Assembly (NCBI GenBank): GCA_902465105.1
Contig: CABQLM010000016.1
Span: forward strand, 1 to 33,874
Length of the DNA stretch: 33,874 nucleotides
Source of the DNA: an uncultured Collinsella sp.
GTDB lineage: Bacteria; Actinomycetota; Coriobacteriia; Coriobacteriales; Coriobacteriaceae
Direction: 5' to 3'
Part shown: one piece after another, positions 1 through 7,588 of the stretch
Numbering within the stretch: the first letter of the stretch is position 1
Layout: each line of letters begins with the position of its first letter
The notes under the pieces: generated by a model
Databases searched by the model: none
What the model saw: only the letters and a program-made list of their open reading frames with translations
What the model was told of the DNA's origin: nothing
Program-made: the position numbers and the translations under genes

Positions 1-8
1 AAGGTGCC

Positions 9-46
9 TTGAAACAAGGCGGCATTGACCTTCTGGTCATGCCGCC
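9..46 (-). terminator. Possible terminator downstream of queA
   Basis: Bases 18-30 and 35-46 form a strong stem (GGCGGCATTGACC against GGTCATGCCGCC, one bulged T) with a TTCT/AGAA loop. Read leftward, the stem is followed by TTGTTTC, a short T-rich tail, as expected for an intrinsic terminator of the leftward queA operon. Bases 6-20 form a second small stem (GCCTTG/CAAGGC) that overlaps it. The tail is weak, so a REP-like palindrome or a terminator for a gene outside the window is possible. Confidence 0.5.
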
Positions 47-93
47 GAAGTTGAACGTCAGATTGTCCGAATGCGGCCCGCGCAGCGTCGGCC

Positions 94-122
94 GGTTACG
101 GCGTTTGGAAAACGCCGTAACC
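94..122. repeat. Perfect 13-bp hairpin overlapping the queA stop codon
   Basis: GGTTACGGCGTTT (94-106) pairs perfectly with AAACGCCGTAACC (110-122) across a 3-base loop. The right arm touches the last base of the queA TAG stop codon (124-122). No T-run follows on either strand, so it is more likely an mRNA 3'-end stabilising hairpin or part of a bipartite terminator with the hairpin at 18-46 than a complete terminator on its own. Confidence 0.6.
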
Positions 123-1339
123 TACTGAATAAGCATCGCGTCGCCAAAGCTGAAGAAGCGGTAGCGCTCCTCGATGGCGGCAGCGTAGGCATCCATAATC
201 TGGTCGCGGGTGGCAAGCGCGCTCACGAGCATCATGAGCGTGGAGCGCGGCACGTGGAAGTTCGTGATCAGCGCGTCGACCACGTGATAGGTCGAGCCGG
301 GCATGAGGTAGAGCTGCGTCGTAGCGTTCTCGCGCACCACGATGTCACCGCGGCCGAGCGTGTCGGCCCCGTCCTCGCGGCCCTCAAAATAGCGCGCCGT
401 CACGGCCGGATCGGACACCGGCGCATCGGCGTCAAACGCGCTCTCGAGCGAACGCACTGCGGTGGTACCGACGGCGATGACGCGATGGCCCTCGGCCTTC
501 GCCTTATGCACGGCGTCGACAACCTCCTGCGACACGTGGTAGCGCTCGGTGTGCATCACGTGCTGCGTGGGGTCGTCCTCCTCCACCAGACGGAAGGTAT
601 CGATGCCCACCTCGAGCTCGACGGCGGCAAATTTGGCACCCTTGGCCTCGATAGCGGCCATAAGCTCGGGCGTAAAATGCAGGCCCGCCGTGGGAGCGGC
701 AGCCGAGTGCTCCTCCTTCATGGCGTAGACGGTCTGGTATTTCTCGGGATCGCCCTCGTAATCGGTAATGTAGGGCGGCAGCGGCACATGACCGGCAGCA
801 TGGATGGCCTCGTCGAGCGTGCGCGGGTCGCCGGCGGCATTGCAACCGGCCGGCTCAAAGCACACCAGACGGCCACCGCGGCTGTCGGTGACAAAGTCGA
901 CGACCTCGGCCGTCAGCACCACGGGAGCCCCCTCGGGCGCATGGGCGCCGCCCGCACGATACTCAATCTGAGCACCGGGCTTTAGGCGCTTACCCGGCTT
1001 GACCAGGCACTCCCAAACGCGGCCCAGCGGGTCAACATCCTCGCGGCGCTTGAGCAGCAGGGTCTCGACCACGCCACCCGAACCCGACTTGCGACCGATC
1101 AGGCGGGCCGGCATCACGCGCGTCTTGTTGATGACGAGCACATCGCCCGGCTCGATATAGTCGATGATGTCGCGGAAGATGCGGTGCTCGACGGTGCCGC
1201 CATGCTCCAGCGGCGTTCCTGCCTCGGAGCCCTTGCGATCAACCACCAGCAGGCGGCAGGAGTCGCGCGGCTCGGCAGGCGCCTGGGCGATCAGTTCCTC
1301 AGGAAGGTTATAGTCAAAATCATCGGTACGCATAGACAC
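122..1339 (-). CDS. queA: S-adenosylmethionine:tRNA ribosyltransferase-isomerase (QueA)
   Basis: QueA transfers and isomerises the ribose of SAM onto preQ1 at the wobble position of GUN-anticodon tRNAs, giving epoxyqueuosine in the cytoplasm. The 405-residue product matches the family over its length: the N-terminal DFDYNLPEELIAQ-PAEPRDSCRL signature, GDVLVINKTRVMPARLIG, EHSAAAPTAGLHFTPEL, and the C-terminal FHVPRSTLMMLVSALA block. The start is taken as GTG at 1339, because AAGGAG lies 8 bases upstream; an in-frame ATG at 1333 would be 14 bases away. It is the last gene of a leftward run after queH, 64 bases apart. QueH acts on the QueA product, so the two are consecutive enzymes. Slightly longer than many QueA proteins because of a loop around residues 30-48 and 150-170. 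Confidence 0.96.
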   Translation of the reverse strand: MSMRTDDFDYNLPEELIAQAPAEPRDSCRLLVVDRKGSEAGTPLEHGGTVEHRIFRDIIDYIEPGDVLVINKTRVMPARLIGRKSGSGGVVETLLLKRREDVDPLGRVWECLVKPGKRLKPGAQIEYRAGGAHAPEGAPVVLTAEVVDFVTDSRGGRLVCFEPAGCNAAGDPRTLDEAIHAAGHVPLPPYITDYEGDPEKYQTVYAMKEEHSAAAPTAGLHFTPELMAAIEAKGAKFAAVELEVGIDTFRLVEEDDPTQHVMHTERYHVSQEVVDAVHKAKAEGHRVIAVGTTAVRSLESAFDADAPVSDPAVTARYFEGREDGADTLGRGDIVVRENATTQLYLMPGSTYHVVDALITNFHVPRSTLMMLVSALATRDQIMDAYAAAIEERYRFFSFGDAMLIQ

Positions 1340-1403
1340 GTCGGATTCTCCTTATATAGTTAAAGTCCGTTCTACATCCTAGCAGGCTGACGTCCCAAAT
1401 GAA

Positions 1404-1979
1404 CTACTTTTTGGCAGCTTTGCGCTCGTCACGGATGCGGGCGCGGTCCATGGCCGCCTCGACAGCCGAGAAGCGGCAACCACAGTAGTTCTGCCGATAC
1501 ATGCCCAGCTCGCGCGAACGACGCGTGGCCTCGGGGTAATACGGGCGAAAATCGCGAATGACCGGGGTGAGCCCATGTGCCGCCGCCAAGCGCTCAAGCA
1601 CGTCATTACAGGTATCGAACAGCTGATACGGCGAGACGGCGAGCGTCGTACCCACATATTCGAACCCGCGCTCCTGGGCCACGCGGCACGCCTCGGCCAA
1701 GCGCAAGGCATAGCACGCGCGACAGCGACGGGGCCGATCGGCACCCAGCGGTGCCACACCGGTCTCCCAGCGATCGCGGTCCTCCCCTGCCTCGATGAGC
1801 TCGATGTCGCCATCGGCACACCACCGGCGCAGCTCGTCCAAGCGGCGCTGCCATTCATCGCGCGGTTGAATATTGGGGTTGGTCCAGCAAATCGTGGGCT
1901 CAAACCCCTCCTCGCGCAGCAGGCGAACCGGCTCAAGCGAGCACGGCGCACAGCAAGCATGCAGCAGCAACGGCTTCAT
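1404..1979 (-). CDS. queH: Epoxyqueuosine reductase QueH (DUF208)
   Basis: QueH is the cobalamin-independent alternative to QueG and reduces epoxyqueuosine in tRNA to queuosine, using a 4Fe-4S cluster and an adjacent metal. The 191-residue protein has the family's cysteine pattern: HACCAPC at residues 7-13 (C9, C10, C13), RRCRACYALR with C86 and C89, and NYCGC with C166 and C168. The TTLAVSPYQ segment and the YPE-RS-ELGMYRQNYCGC tail are also typical. A GGGG stretch about 8 bases before the ATG is a modest ribosome site. The neighbour queA makes its substrate. Using QueH avoids a B12-dependent enzyme, worth noting because a cobalamin-regulated locus lies elsewhere in this window. Confidence 0.93.
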   Translation of the reverse strand: MKPLLLHACCAPCSLEPVRLLREEGFEPTICWTNPNIQPRDEWQRRLDELRRWCADGDIELIEAGEDRDRWETGVAPLGADRPRRCRACYALRLAEACRVAQERGFEYVGTTLAVSPYQLFDTCNDVLERLAAAHGLTPVIRDFRPYYPEATRRSRELGMYRQNYCGCRFSAVEAAMDRARIRDERKAAKK

Positions 1980-2015
1980 CTACATCCCCGTCCCAGAAAA
2001 ATCATCCCAAAAAGA

Positions 2016-2585
2016 CTACCTTGCGAAAAAGCGCACGCCAAAGGACGTGTCCTCGCAGGCGACAATGCGACGGTCGCGCAGAATGGTCCGCACGTAATAC
2101 CAATCGCCCACACAGCCCGACAAATGCAAGCCGGCCGCCAGGTAGCACAACAGCGGATAGCCCGAGAACGCAAACCCCAAGGCAAACGCCGCCGTCAAAA
2201 CAACCGTCGGCGCCAGGCAAATGGCCATGTACCGCGCACGCGAATACACAACGCCCTCGGCGCAGGCGTAAATCATGCAGGTTTCGAGATTTGCCCCAAA
2301 GGTCACCCGAGCACCGGCGGGCGCAAATAGCTTAAAGAACACCGCGTGCACCAGCTCGTGCACAGCAAATGACGCCGCCGACACCGCAGCCAAGCCGACT
2401 ATCCAGCCCAAGACTGCCGTCCAGCCACCCGCGTCAGCCGCATCCAGATCCGCGGGCCCACCCAGCAGCATAAACACCGGCACCAGGCACACGGCAAATG
2501 CGCCAAGCACGGCCATCCCCCACACAAAGCAGGCGTGCAGAAAATCCTCGTCTTCAAACGCATGTATGTTGGAAATCTCATTCAT
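2016..2585 (-). CDS. DUF3267 zincin-like membrane protein
   Basis: A 189-residue predicted membrane protein with four hydrophobic segments (about 18-42, 58-78, 117-140 and 143-165). The second ends in HELVHAVFF, giving an HExxH zinc motif (H76, E77, H80). A downstream SGCVGDWYY could supply an Asp ligand, as in DUF3267 putative zincin peptidases (PF11667). Members are suspected intramembrane or membrane-associated metalloproteases with unknown substrates. It is the first gene of the leftward run DUF3267-queH-queA, with 36 bases to queH. The product has no obvious link to queuosine synthesis, so co-transcription may be incidental. Family assignment is good; proteolytic activity is inferred from the motif only. 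Confidence 0.8.
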   Translation of the reverse strand: MNEISNIHAFEDEDFLHACFVWGMAVLGAFAVCLVPVFMLLGGPADLDAADAGGWTAVLGWIVGLAAVSAASFAVHELVHAVFFKLFAPAGARVTFGANLETCMIYACAEGVVYSRARYMAICLAPTVVLTAAFALGFAFSGYPLLCYLAAGLHLSGCVGDWYYVRTILRDRRIVACEDTSFGVRFFAR

Positions 2586-2717
2586 AGCATCTTAGAATAG
2601 CGCCCCCGTCACGCACCCGCCCGCATGTGCGATAATGTCGAACGATATGCACGAATTGACCACTGCGTCGCCGAGCCCCGCGCCCGGCCGCGCTCTCACC
2701 ATATGCGAAGGAGTCCC

Positions 2718-4868
2718 ATGGCATCCAAATACTCCATGAACGACCGTCCCAGCTGGCCTCGCCGCGCCATCGTTACCGCCGGCGAGCCCTACGGCAACAA
2801 GGGCCTTCACTTTGGCCACGTTGGCGGCGTCTTTGTCCCGGCCGACTTCTTCGCCCGTTTCCTGCGCGACCGCCTGGGCCGCGAGAACGTCATCTTCACC
2901 TCGGGCACCGACTGCTATGGCTCGCCCATCATGGAGAGCTACCGCAAGCTCAAGGAGAACGAGGGCTACGACAAGTCCATTAACGAGTATGTCGAGTCCA
3001 ATCACTCCCGCCAGGCCGCGACCCTCAACAACTACAACATCAGCTGCGATATCTACGGCGGCTCGGGACTTGAGCCGGCTGCGCAGATTCACAACGAGGT
3101 AACCGCCGAGATTATCGAGCGCCTGCACGAGCAGGGCACCATCTCCAAGCGCTCCACGCTGCAGTTCTACGATGCCAAGGCCGGCACGTTCCTCAACGGC
3201 CGCCAGGTGATCGGCCGCTGCCCCATCCAGGGCTGCAAGTCCGAGAAAGCCTATGCCGACGAGTGTGACCTGGGTCACCAGTTTGAGCCCGAGGAGCTCA
3301 TCGCGCCCAAGAGCCAGCTCACCGGCGAGGTGCCCGAGCTGCGCCCGGTCGACAACCTCTACTTTGACCTGCCGGCCTACCTCGACTTTATGAAGACCTA
3401 CACCGCCAAGCTCGCCCAGAACCCGCAGGTTCGCTCCGTGGTCTCCAAGACCATGGAGGAGTGGCTGCTGCCGGCACAGCTCTATATTCAGAACAAGTTC
3501 CGCGAGGCTTTCGACGCCGTCGAGGACCAGCTGCCCGAGCACACCGTGCTGGAGCCCGAGGGCAACAAGAGCAGCTTTACCGTCACCTTCCCCAGCTGGA
3601 AGGAGCGCGACGACGCCCACGCGGTGCTCGCCAACGGCGGCGTGCGCTTCCGCAGCGGCAAGGCGCTCGTGCCCTTCCGCATCACCGGCAACATCGACTG
3701 GGGCGTTCCGGTGCCCGAGGTCGACGGCGTTTCCGACGTCACCTGCTGGTGCTGGCCCGAGAGCCTGTGGGCGCCCATCAGCTACACCCGCACCGTGCTC
3801 GCACGCGATGCCAAGGCCGCCGGCGTGACCGAGGGTGTCGCCGCCCAGGATGCCGCCCTCATGGGCGAGCCCGCCGCCGATTCCACGCAGGTCCCCACTC
3901 CCACCTACCAGCACAGCTCGCTCGACTGGCGCGACTGGTGGTGCTCGGATGACGCACAGATCTACCAGTTCATTGGCCAGGACAACATCTACTTCTACTG
4001 CATCGCGCAGACCGCCATGTGGGAGGCCCTGGGTTGGAACCTCACGCAGAGCACCGTCAGCGCCTGCTACCACCTGCTCTACATGGGCAAAAAGGCAAGC
4101 TCGTCCTCGCAGACGCCTCCCCCGCCGGCAGACGACCTGCTCAACCACTACACCTGCGAGCAGATGCGCGCGCATTGGCTGTCGCTCGGCCTGTCCGAAA
4201 AGCCGGTGAGCTTTAGCCCCAAGGCATACGACACCCGCGTGACCGGCAAGGACAAGGACGGCAACGAGGTGCGCGCCTGCGACGACAAGCGCGTCATCGA
4301 CCCCGCCCTTAAGGAGAGCGCCCTTTTGACCGGCGTCTTCAACCGCCTGGCCCGCAGCTGCTTCTACGGCGTCGCCGTCAAGGAGGGCGACGAGAGCCCG
4401 TATCGTAACGGTTGCATTCCCGCCGGTGCCGCCTCCGCCCCTGTGGTCGAAGCCGCCGAGCAGGCCGCCCTCGCGTTTGAGCAGGCCATGTACAAGTTCG
4501 AGACGCACCACGCGCTCGCCGTGTGCGACGACTACCTGCGCGCCGCCAACAAGCGCTGGAGCGACGCCTCCAAGGCCGCCAACAAGCTTGAGGGCGAGCA
4601 AGCCAATACCGCGATGACGCAGGCCCTGGTCAATGCCTTCACCGAGCTGCGCGTGGCGACCGTGCTCATGCACGGCATCGTCCCGGCCGGCTGCGAGCTC
4701 ATCTGCGAGTACTTCGACGTTGACCCGGTCGCCTTCTTTAGCTGGGATAACATCTTCGCCTCCACGGATGAGTTTGTGGAGAGCTTGGGCGAGAAGCCCG
4801 GCGAGCACCGAGTGAAGCCGCTGCCCCCGCGCTTCGACTTCTTTAGCAAGCACGAGAGCCAGTACTAA
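2718..4868 (+). CDS. metG: Methionyl-tRNA synthetase-like class I ligase with an altered KMSKS loop
   Basis: Charges tRNA-Met with methionine in the cytoplasm, if active. The 716-residue protein shows the class I Rossmann start: TAGEPYGNKG then HFGH (31-34, the HIGH motif) and SGTDCYGSP. A MetRS-like zinc knuckle follows (CPIQGC then ECDLGH), with PEELIAPKSQLTG and NIDWGVPVP. The second half has WWCSDDAQIYQFIGQDNI followed by an alpha-helical anticodon-binding domain. Where MetRS normally has KMSKS the sequence reads GKKASSSSQ (457-465), so the second lysine is serine. The start chosen is the ATG at 2718 with AAGGAG 4 bases upstream; the open frame extends further upstream but without supporting homology. 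The methyltransferase gene follows after 59 bases. It could be a divergent sole MetRS of the lineage or a paralogue with changed function. Confidence 0.85.
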   Translation: MASKYSMNDRPSWPRRAIVTAGEPYGNKGLHFGHVGGVFVPADFFARFLRDRLGRENVIFTSGTDCYGSPIMESYRKLKENEGYDKSINEYVESNHSRQAATLNNYNISCDIYGGSGLEPAAQIHNEVTAEIIERLHEQGTISKRSTLQFYDAKAGTFLNGRQVIGRCPIQGCKSEKAYADECDLGHQFEPEELIAPKSQLTGEVPELRPVDNLYFDLPAYLDFMKTYTAKLAQNPQVRSVVSKTMEEWLLPAQLYIQNKFREAFDAVEDQLPEHTVLEPEGNKSSFTVTFPSWKERDDAHAVLANGGVRFRSGKALVPFRITGNIDWGVPVPEVDGVSDVTCWCWPESLWAPISYTRTVLARDAKAAGVTEGVAAQDAALMGEPAADSTQVPTPTYQHSSLDWRDWWCSDDAQIYQFIGQDNIYFYCIAQTAMWEALGWNLTQSTVSACYHLLYMGKKASSSSQTPPPPADDLLNHYTCEQMRAHWLSLGLSEKPVSFSPKAYDTRVTGKDKDGNEVRACDDKRVIDPALKESALLTGVFNRLARSCFYGVAVKEGDESPYRNGCIPAGAASAPVVEAAEQAALAFEQAMYKFETHHALAVCDDYLRAANKRWSDASKAANKLEGEQANTAMTQALVNAFTELRVATVLMHGIVPAGCELICEYFDVDPVAFFSWDNIFASTDEFVESLGEKPGEHRVKPLPPRFDFFSKHESQY

Positions 4869-4927
4869 AGCACGCCAGCAGCGGCGTGCCCGGAAACTAG
4901 TCAATTTGGGACGGGAAGGAAAGACGA

Positions 4928-6031
4928 ATGTCCAAGCCGCGTCGTCGTAAGCAGAAAAAGCAGGTTAAGCCCGAGCTCAAGCTTAGGCAGTTTGCCGCCA
5001 CCGAGCTTTCCGACCAGCTTGTCGCCCAACACTCCGCCGCCGACCTGCCGCGCTTTATGGTCGACGCGGTTGCCGGCGCCTATACGCCTGCCGATGCCGA
5101 GCTCGTGATCGAAGGCTTTGGAGCCGCAGCCACGCGCCCGGTCACACTGCGTGCCAACACGCTCAAGGCAACCGCCGAGGATATTGCCGCCGCGCTCGAT
5201 GCCGCCGGGATCGCCCACCGCCCCGTCGCCTGGTACCCGGACGCCTTCATCCTGCCCGAGGCCCAGGTTTCCGACCTGTGGGACCTCAACATCTACCGTA
5301 ACGGCAAAATCTATCTGCAGAGTCTGTCGTCCATGATGCCGCCTTTGGTGTTGGGCGCTCAGACCGGCGAGGACATCCTGGACATGTGTGCAGCCCCCGG
5401 TGGCAAGACGACGCAGATTGCCGCCCTCACCCAGGGGCAGGTGCATCTCACGGCCTGCGAGATGAGCATTCCCCGCGCCGAAAAGCTTGAGTCCAACCTC
5501 CACCGTCAGGGCGTCAAAAACGTGCCCGTCATGCGCATTGACGCACGCGAGCTCGACGAATTCTTCCGCTTTGACCGTATTCTGCTCGACGCCCCCTGCA
5601 CCGGCACGGGCACCGTCATCAGCGGCAATGAGAAAAGCCTGCGTGGCCTGACCGAGCAGCTGCTTGGCAAGTGCGCCCGCTCGCAGCGCGCGCTTCTGGA
5701 CCGCGCCATGGGCGCCCTCAAGCCGGGTGGCACGCTCGTCTATTCCACCTGTTCGATCATGCCGCAGGAAAACGAGGATGCCCTGCAGGAGGCCCTCGAC
5801 AAGCACATGGACTGCGAGCTCATCCCCCTCGACGGCACGCCGAGTAAAAGCGAAGCACGCCGCGCCCAGGAAGCCGGTGAGGAGCCGCACGTCGAGTCCA
5901 ACGCTCTCACCGAGGCAATCGCCGCGGGTCAGGTATCGACCATCACCAACGGCATGCCCGGCACGCTGACCATTCCGCCCAGTCGCGACTTTGAGGGCTT
6001 CTACATGGCTCTGATCCGAAAACGCAGCTAG
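4928..6031 (+). CDS. RsmB/NOP-family RNA cytosine-5 methyltransferase
   Basis: SAM-dependent m5C methyltransferase acting on rRNA or tRNA. The 367-residue protein has the SAM-binding motif DMCAAPGGKT (152-161). Motif IV is DAPCTGTG with C224, and motif VI is YSTCS with C275. These are the two cysteines used in catalysis and product release in this family. An N-terminal region (about 1-110) resembles the family's pre-catalytic RNA-binding segment, starting with a very basic stretch rich in K and R. There is no clear PUA-like domain at the C-terminus, so it is nearer the short RsmB/Sun-NOP form than the full RsmF of E. coli. GGAAGG lies about 8 bases before the ATG. It is probably co-transcribed with the upstream metG-like gene. 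The target nucleotide cannot be told from sequence. Confidence 0.9.
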   Translation: MSKPRRRKQKKQVKPELKLRQFAATELSDQLVAQHSAADLPRFMVDAVAGAYTPADAELVIEGFGAAATRPVTLRANTLKATAEDIAAALDAAGIAHRPVAWYPDAFILPEAQVSDLWDLNIYRNGKIYLQSLSSMMPPLVLGAQTGEDILDMCAAPGGKTTQIAALTQGQVHLTACEMSIPRAEKLESNLHRQGVKNVPVMRIDARELDEFFRFDRILLDAPCTGTGTVISGNEKSLRGLTEQLLGKCARSQRALLDRAMGALKPGGTLVYSTCSIMPQENEDALQEALDKHMDCELIPLDGTPSKSEARRAQEAGEEPHVESNALTEAIAAGQVSTITNGMPGTLTIPPSRDFEGFYMALIRKRS

Positions 6032-6055
6032 CACACGGACCAAAAACTCAACAAG

Positions 6056-6226
6056 CTATCTCCGTGCGCGTTTATCCTGCTGGTCACGGTGCTGCTTAAG
6101 TGCCTCGCGTTCCTTGCGCTCGGCTCTTTTGCCTTTAATGGCCGTGACCACAAAGTAGATGACCGCGGCGGCAACGATTGCGCCCACGCACAGGCCAATC
6201 GAGCCAAACATTGCCGTTAATTCCAT
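6056..6226 (-). CDS. 56-residue single-pass membrane protein with a basic tail
   Basis: A short open frame on the minus strand, convergent with the methyltransferase gene and 24 bases from its stop. The protein starts MELTAMFGSIGLCVG and has one hydrophobic helix at about residues 6-30. A cytoplasmic tail (31-56) follows, made almost entirely of K, R, E, Q, D and A and predicted to be helical. AAAGGTG lies 7 bases before the ATG, a good ribosome site. The layout (short outside end, one helix, charged inside tail) resembles many small regulatory or scaffold membrane peptides, but I do not recognise a family. No clear promoter was identified in 6227-6415. Function unknown. Confidence 0.7.
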   Translation of the reverse strand: MELTAMFGSIGLCVGAIVAAAVIYFVVTAIKGKRAERKEREALKQHRDQQDKRARR

Positions 6227-6415
6227 ACCGCGTCACCTTTCTTCTAAACGGTTAACCAACGATAGCACCTCGACCACCGCCACCACAGCTCCTTCACGTT
6301 CGCCGATGTTCGGTCTAACAAGAGACACGGCGGGGAAAAATCAACTCGTCAAACGATTTAGCAATCGCAGCGCCGGTCGCACGCTGACGGGCGCACAACA
6401 TAGAAACGGACCGCT

Positions 6416-7507
6416 ATGGATTCTCTCAACGATCTAAACGAGCGTGTCGACGCCTTTGTCGGCACCAGCTCCTTCGACACTCCCGCCGCGACAAGCGACC
6501 AAGCCCCCATCGATGTGCCCGCCGAGGTTCACGAGGATATTGTCGCCTCGGTCGATTTCTCAGAGGTTGAGCTTGCGGACGAATTTACCGAGCCCCAGGT
6601 GGCCGTAACCCCCAGCGGTCTCTTGCCCATGGAGCCGCTGCCCATCGACGGACGCTTGCGCAAGGCGGCCCTTCGCATGCCCGACGAGATCGAAGAGGCG
6701 AGCGGCTTTACCCTCTTCGGCCGTCGCATCAAGTCGCTCATCTACACCACCGATGTCGCGGTTATCCGCAACTCCAACGCCGATGCCGTCTTTGCGGTCT
6801 ATCCCTTCACGCCTCAGCCGGCCATTACGCAAGCACTGCTGACCGTCGCCGAGTGTCCGGTCTTTGTCGGCGTGGGCGGCGGCACCACCACCGGCAAGCG
6901 CTCCGTGCAGATGGCGGCCGTCTCTGAGATGCAGGGCGCGGCAGGCTGCGTGGTCAACTCCCCCGCTACCGCCGAGATGGTCGAGCACATCACCAATCTG
7001 GCAGACATCCCCGTCATCGCCACGGTCGTTCGCTGCGATGATGACGCTCATGCCAAAGTGCGCGCCGGCGCTAAGATCCTCAACATCGCCGCCGGCAAGA
7101 ACACGCCGCAGGTTCTGCGCGAGCTGCGCGAGCGCTATCCCAACCTTCCGCTCATCGCACCAGGTGGCAAGACGCCCGAGAGCATCCGCGAAACCATCGC
7201 CGCCGGCGCCAACGCCATCATCTGGACGCCGCCTTCGGCCCAGCAGCTGCAGACCGACATGATGAAGCGCTATCGCAAGATGAAGGAAGACGCCACGCCT
7301 GTCATCTCGCGCGACGATGTGCCCATTATCGACCAGGTCGCCGCCGCCGAGGTCAGCCAGGTCGAAAACATGAATCCCGACGTACCAATCCCCGACGAGG
7401 TGCTCGAACGTGCCGCCTCGATTCACGATCATATCGAGGAGCGTCGCGCCAACCGCGGACTCAAGCCCTCGCTGCACGGCTTCTTCTTCCGCGGCAAGAA
7501 GCATTAG
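6416..7507 (+). CDS. TIM-barrel-like protein of unknown function
   Basis: A 363-residue cytoplasmic protein. Residues 1-75 are acidic and low in structure. Residues about 85-295 look like a beta/alpha barrel of the ribulose-phosphate-binding kind: alternating short hydrophobic strands (DAVFAVYPF, CPVFVGVGGG, AAGCVVNSP, IPVIATVVR, AKILNIAAG, LPLIAPGG, ANAIIWTPP) with helices between. The glycine-rich GVGGGTTTGK and APGGKTPESI loops could bind phosphate, as in KDPG aldolase or thiamine-phosphate synthase folds, but no diagnostic catalytic set is visible. The C-terminal 70 residues are a charged helical extension ending in FFFRGKKH. The ribosome site is weak. A strong terminator follows, and it appears to be a single-gene unit. 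Fold fairly likely, function not known. Confidence 0.8.
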   Translation: MDSLNDLNERVDAFVGTSSFDTPAATSDQAPIDVPAEVHEDIVASVDFSEVELADEFTEPQVAVTPSGLLPMEPLPIDGRLRKAALRMPDEIEEASGFTLFGRRIKSLIYTTDVAVIRNSNADAVFAVYPFTPQPAITQALLTVAECPVFVGVGGGTTTGKRSVQMAAVSEMQGAAGCVVNSPATAEMVEHITNLADIPVIATVVRCDDDAHAKVRAGAKILNIAAGKNTPQVLRELRERYPNLPLIAPGGKTPESIRETIAAGANAIIWTPPSAQQLQTDMMKRYRKMKEDATPVISRDDVPIIDQVAAAEVSQVENMNPDVPIPDEVLERAASIHDHIEERRANRGLKPSLHGFFFRGKKH

Positions 7508-7519
7508 CAGAAACAGCTA

Positions 7520-7558
7520 GGCCCGCCTCACCAACGTGAGGCGGGCCGTTTTCGTTTG
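7520..7558 (+). terminator. Strong intrinsic terminator after the TIM-barrel gene
   Basis: A 12-bp perfect stem GGCCCGCCTCAC/GTGAGGCGGGCC with a CAAC loop (7520-7547) is followed by GTTTTCGTTTG. It sits 12 bases after the stop codon of the rightward gene and just before the convergent DegV gene. Confidence 0.92.
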
Positions 7559-7588
7559 AGAAATCATGCAGCGACGTGATAGGGCAAA

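Noticed and set aside
2592..4904. A 770-codon open frame on the minus strand opposite metG
   Set aside because: It is a shadow of the high-GC metG coding strand. The plus-strand frame has clear synthetase motifs, while this one gives A/G/L/V/H-rich sequence with no family features.
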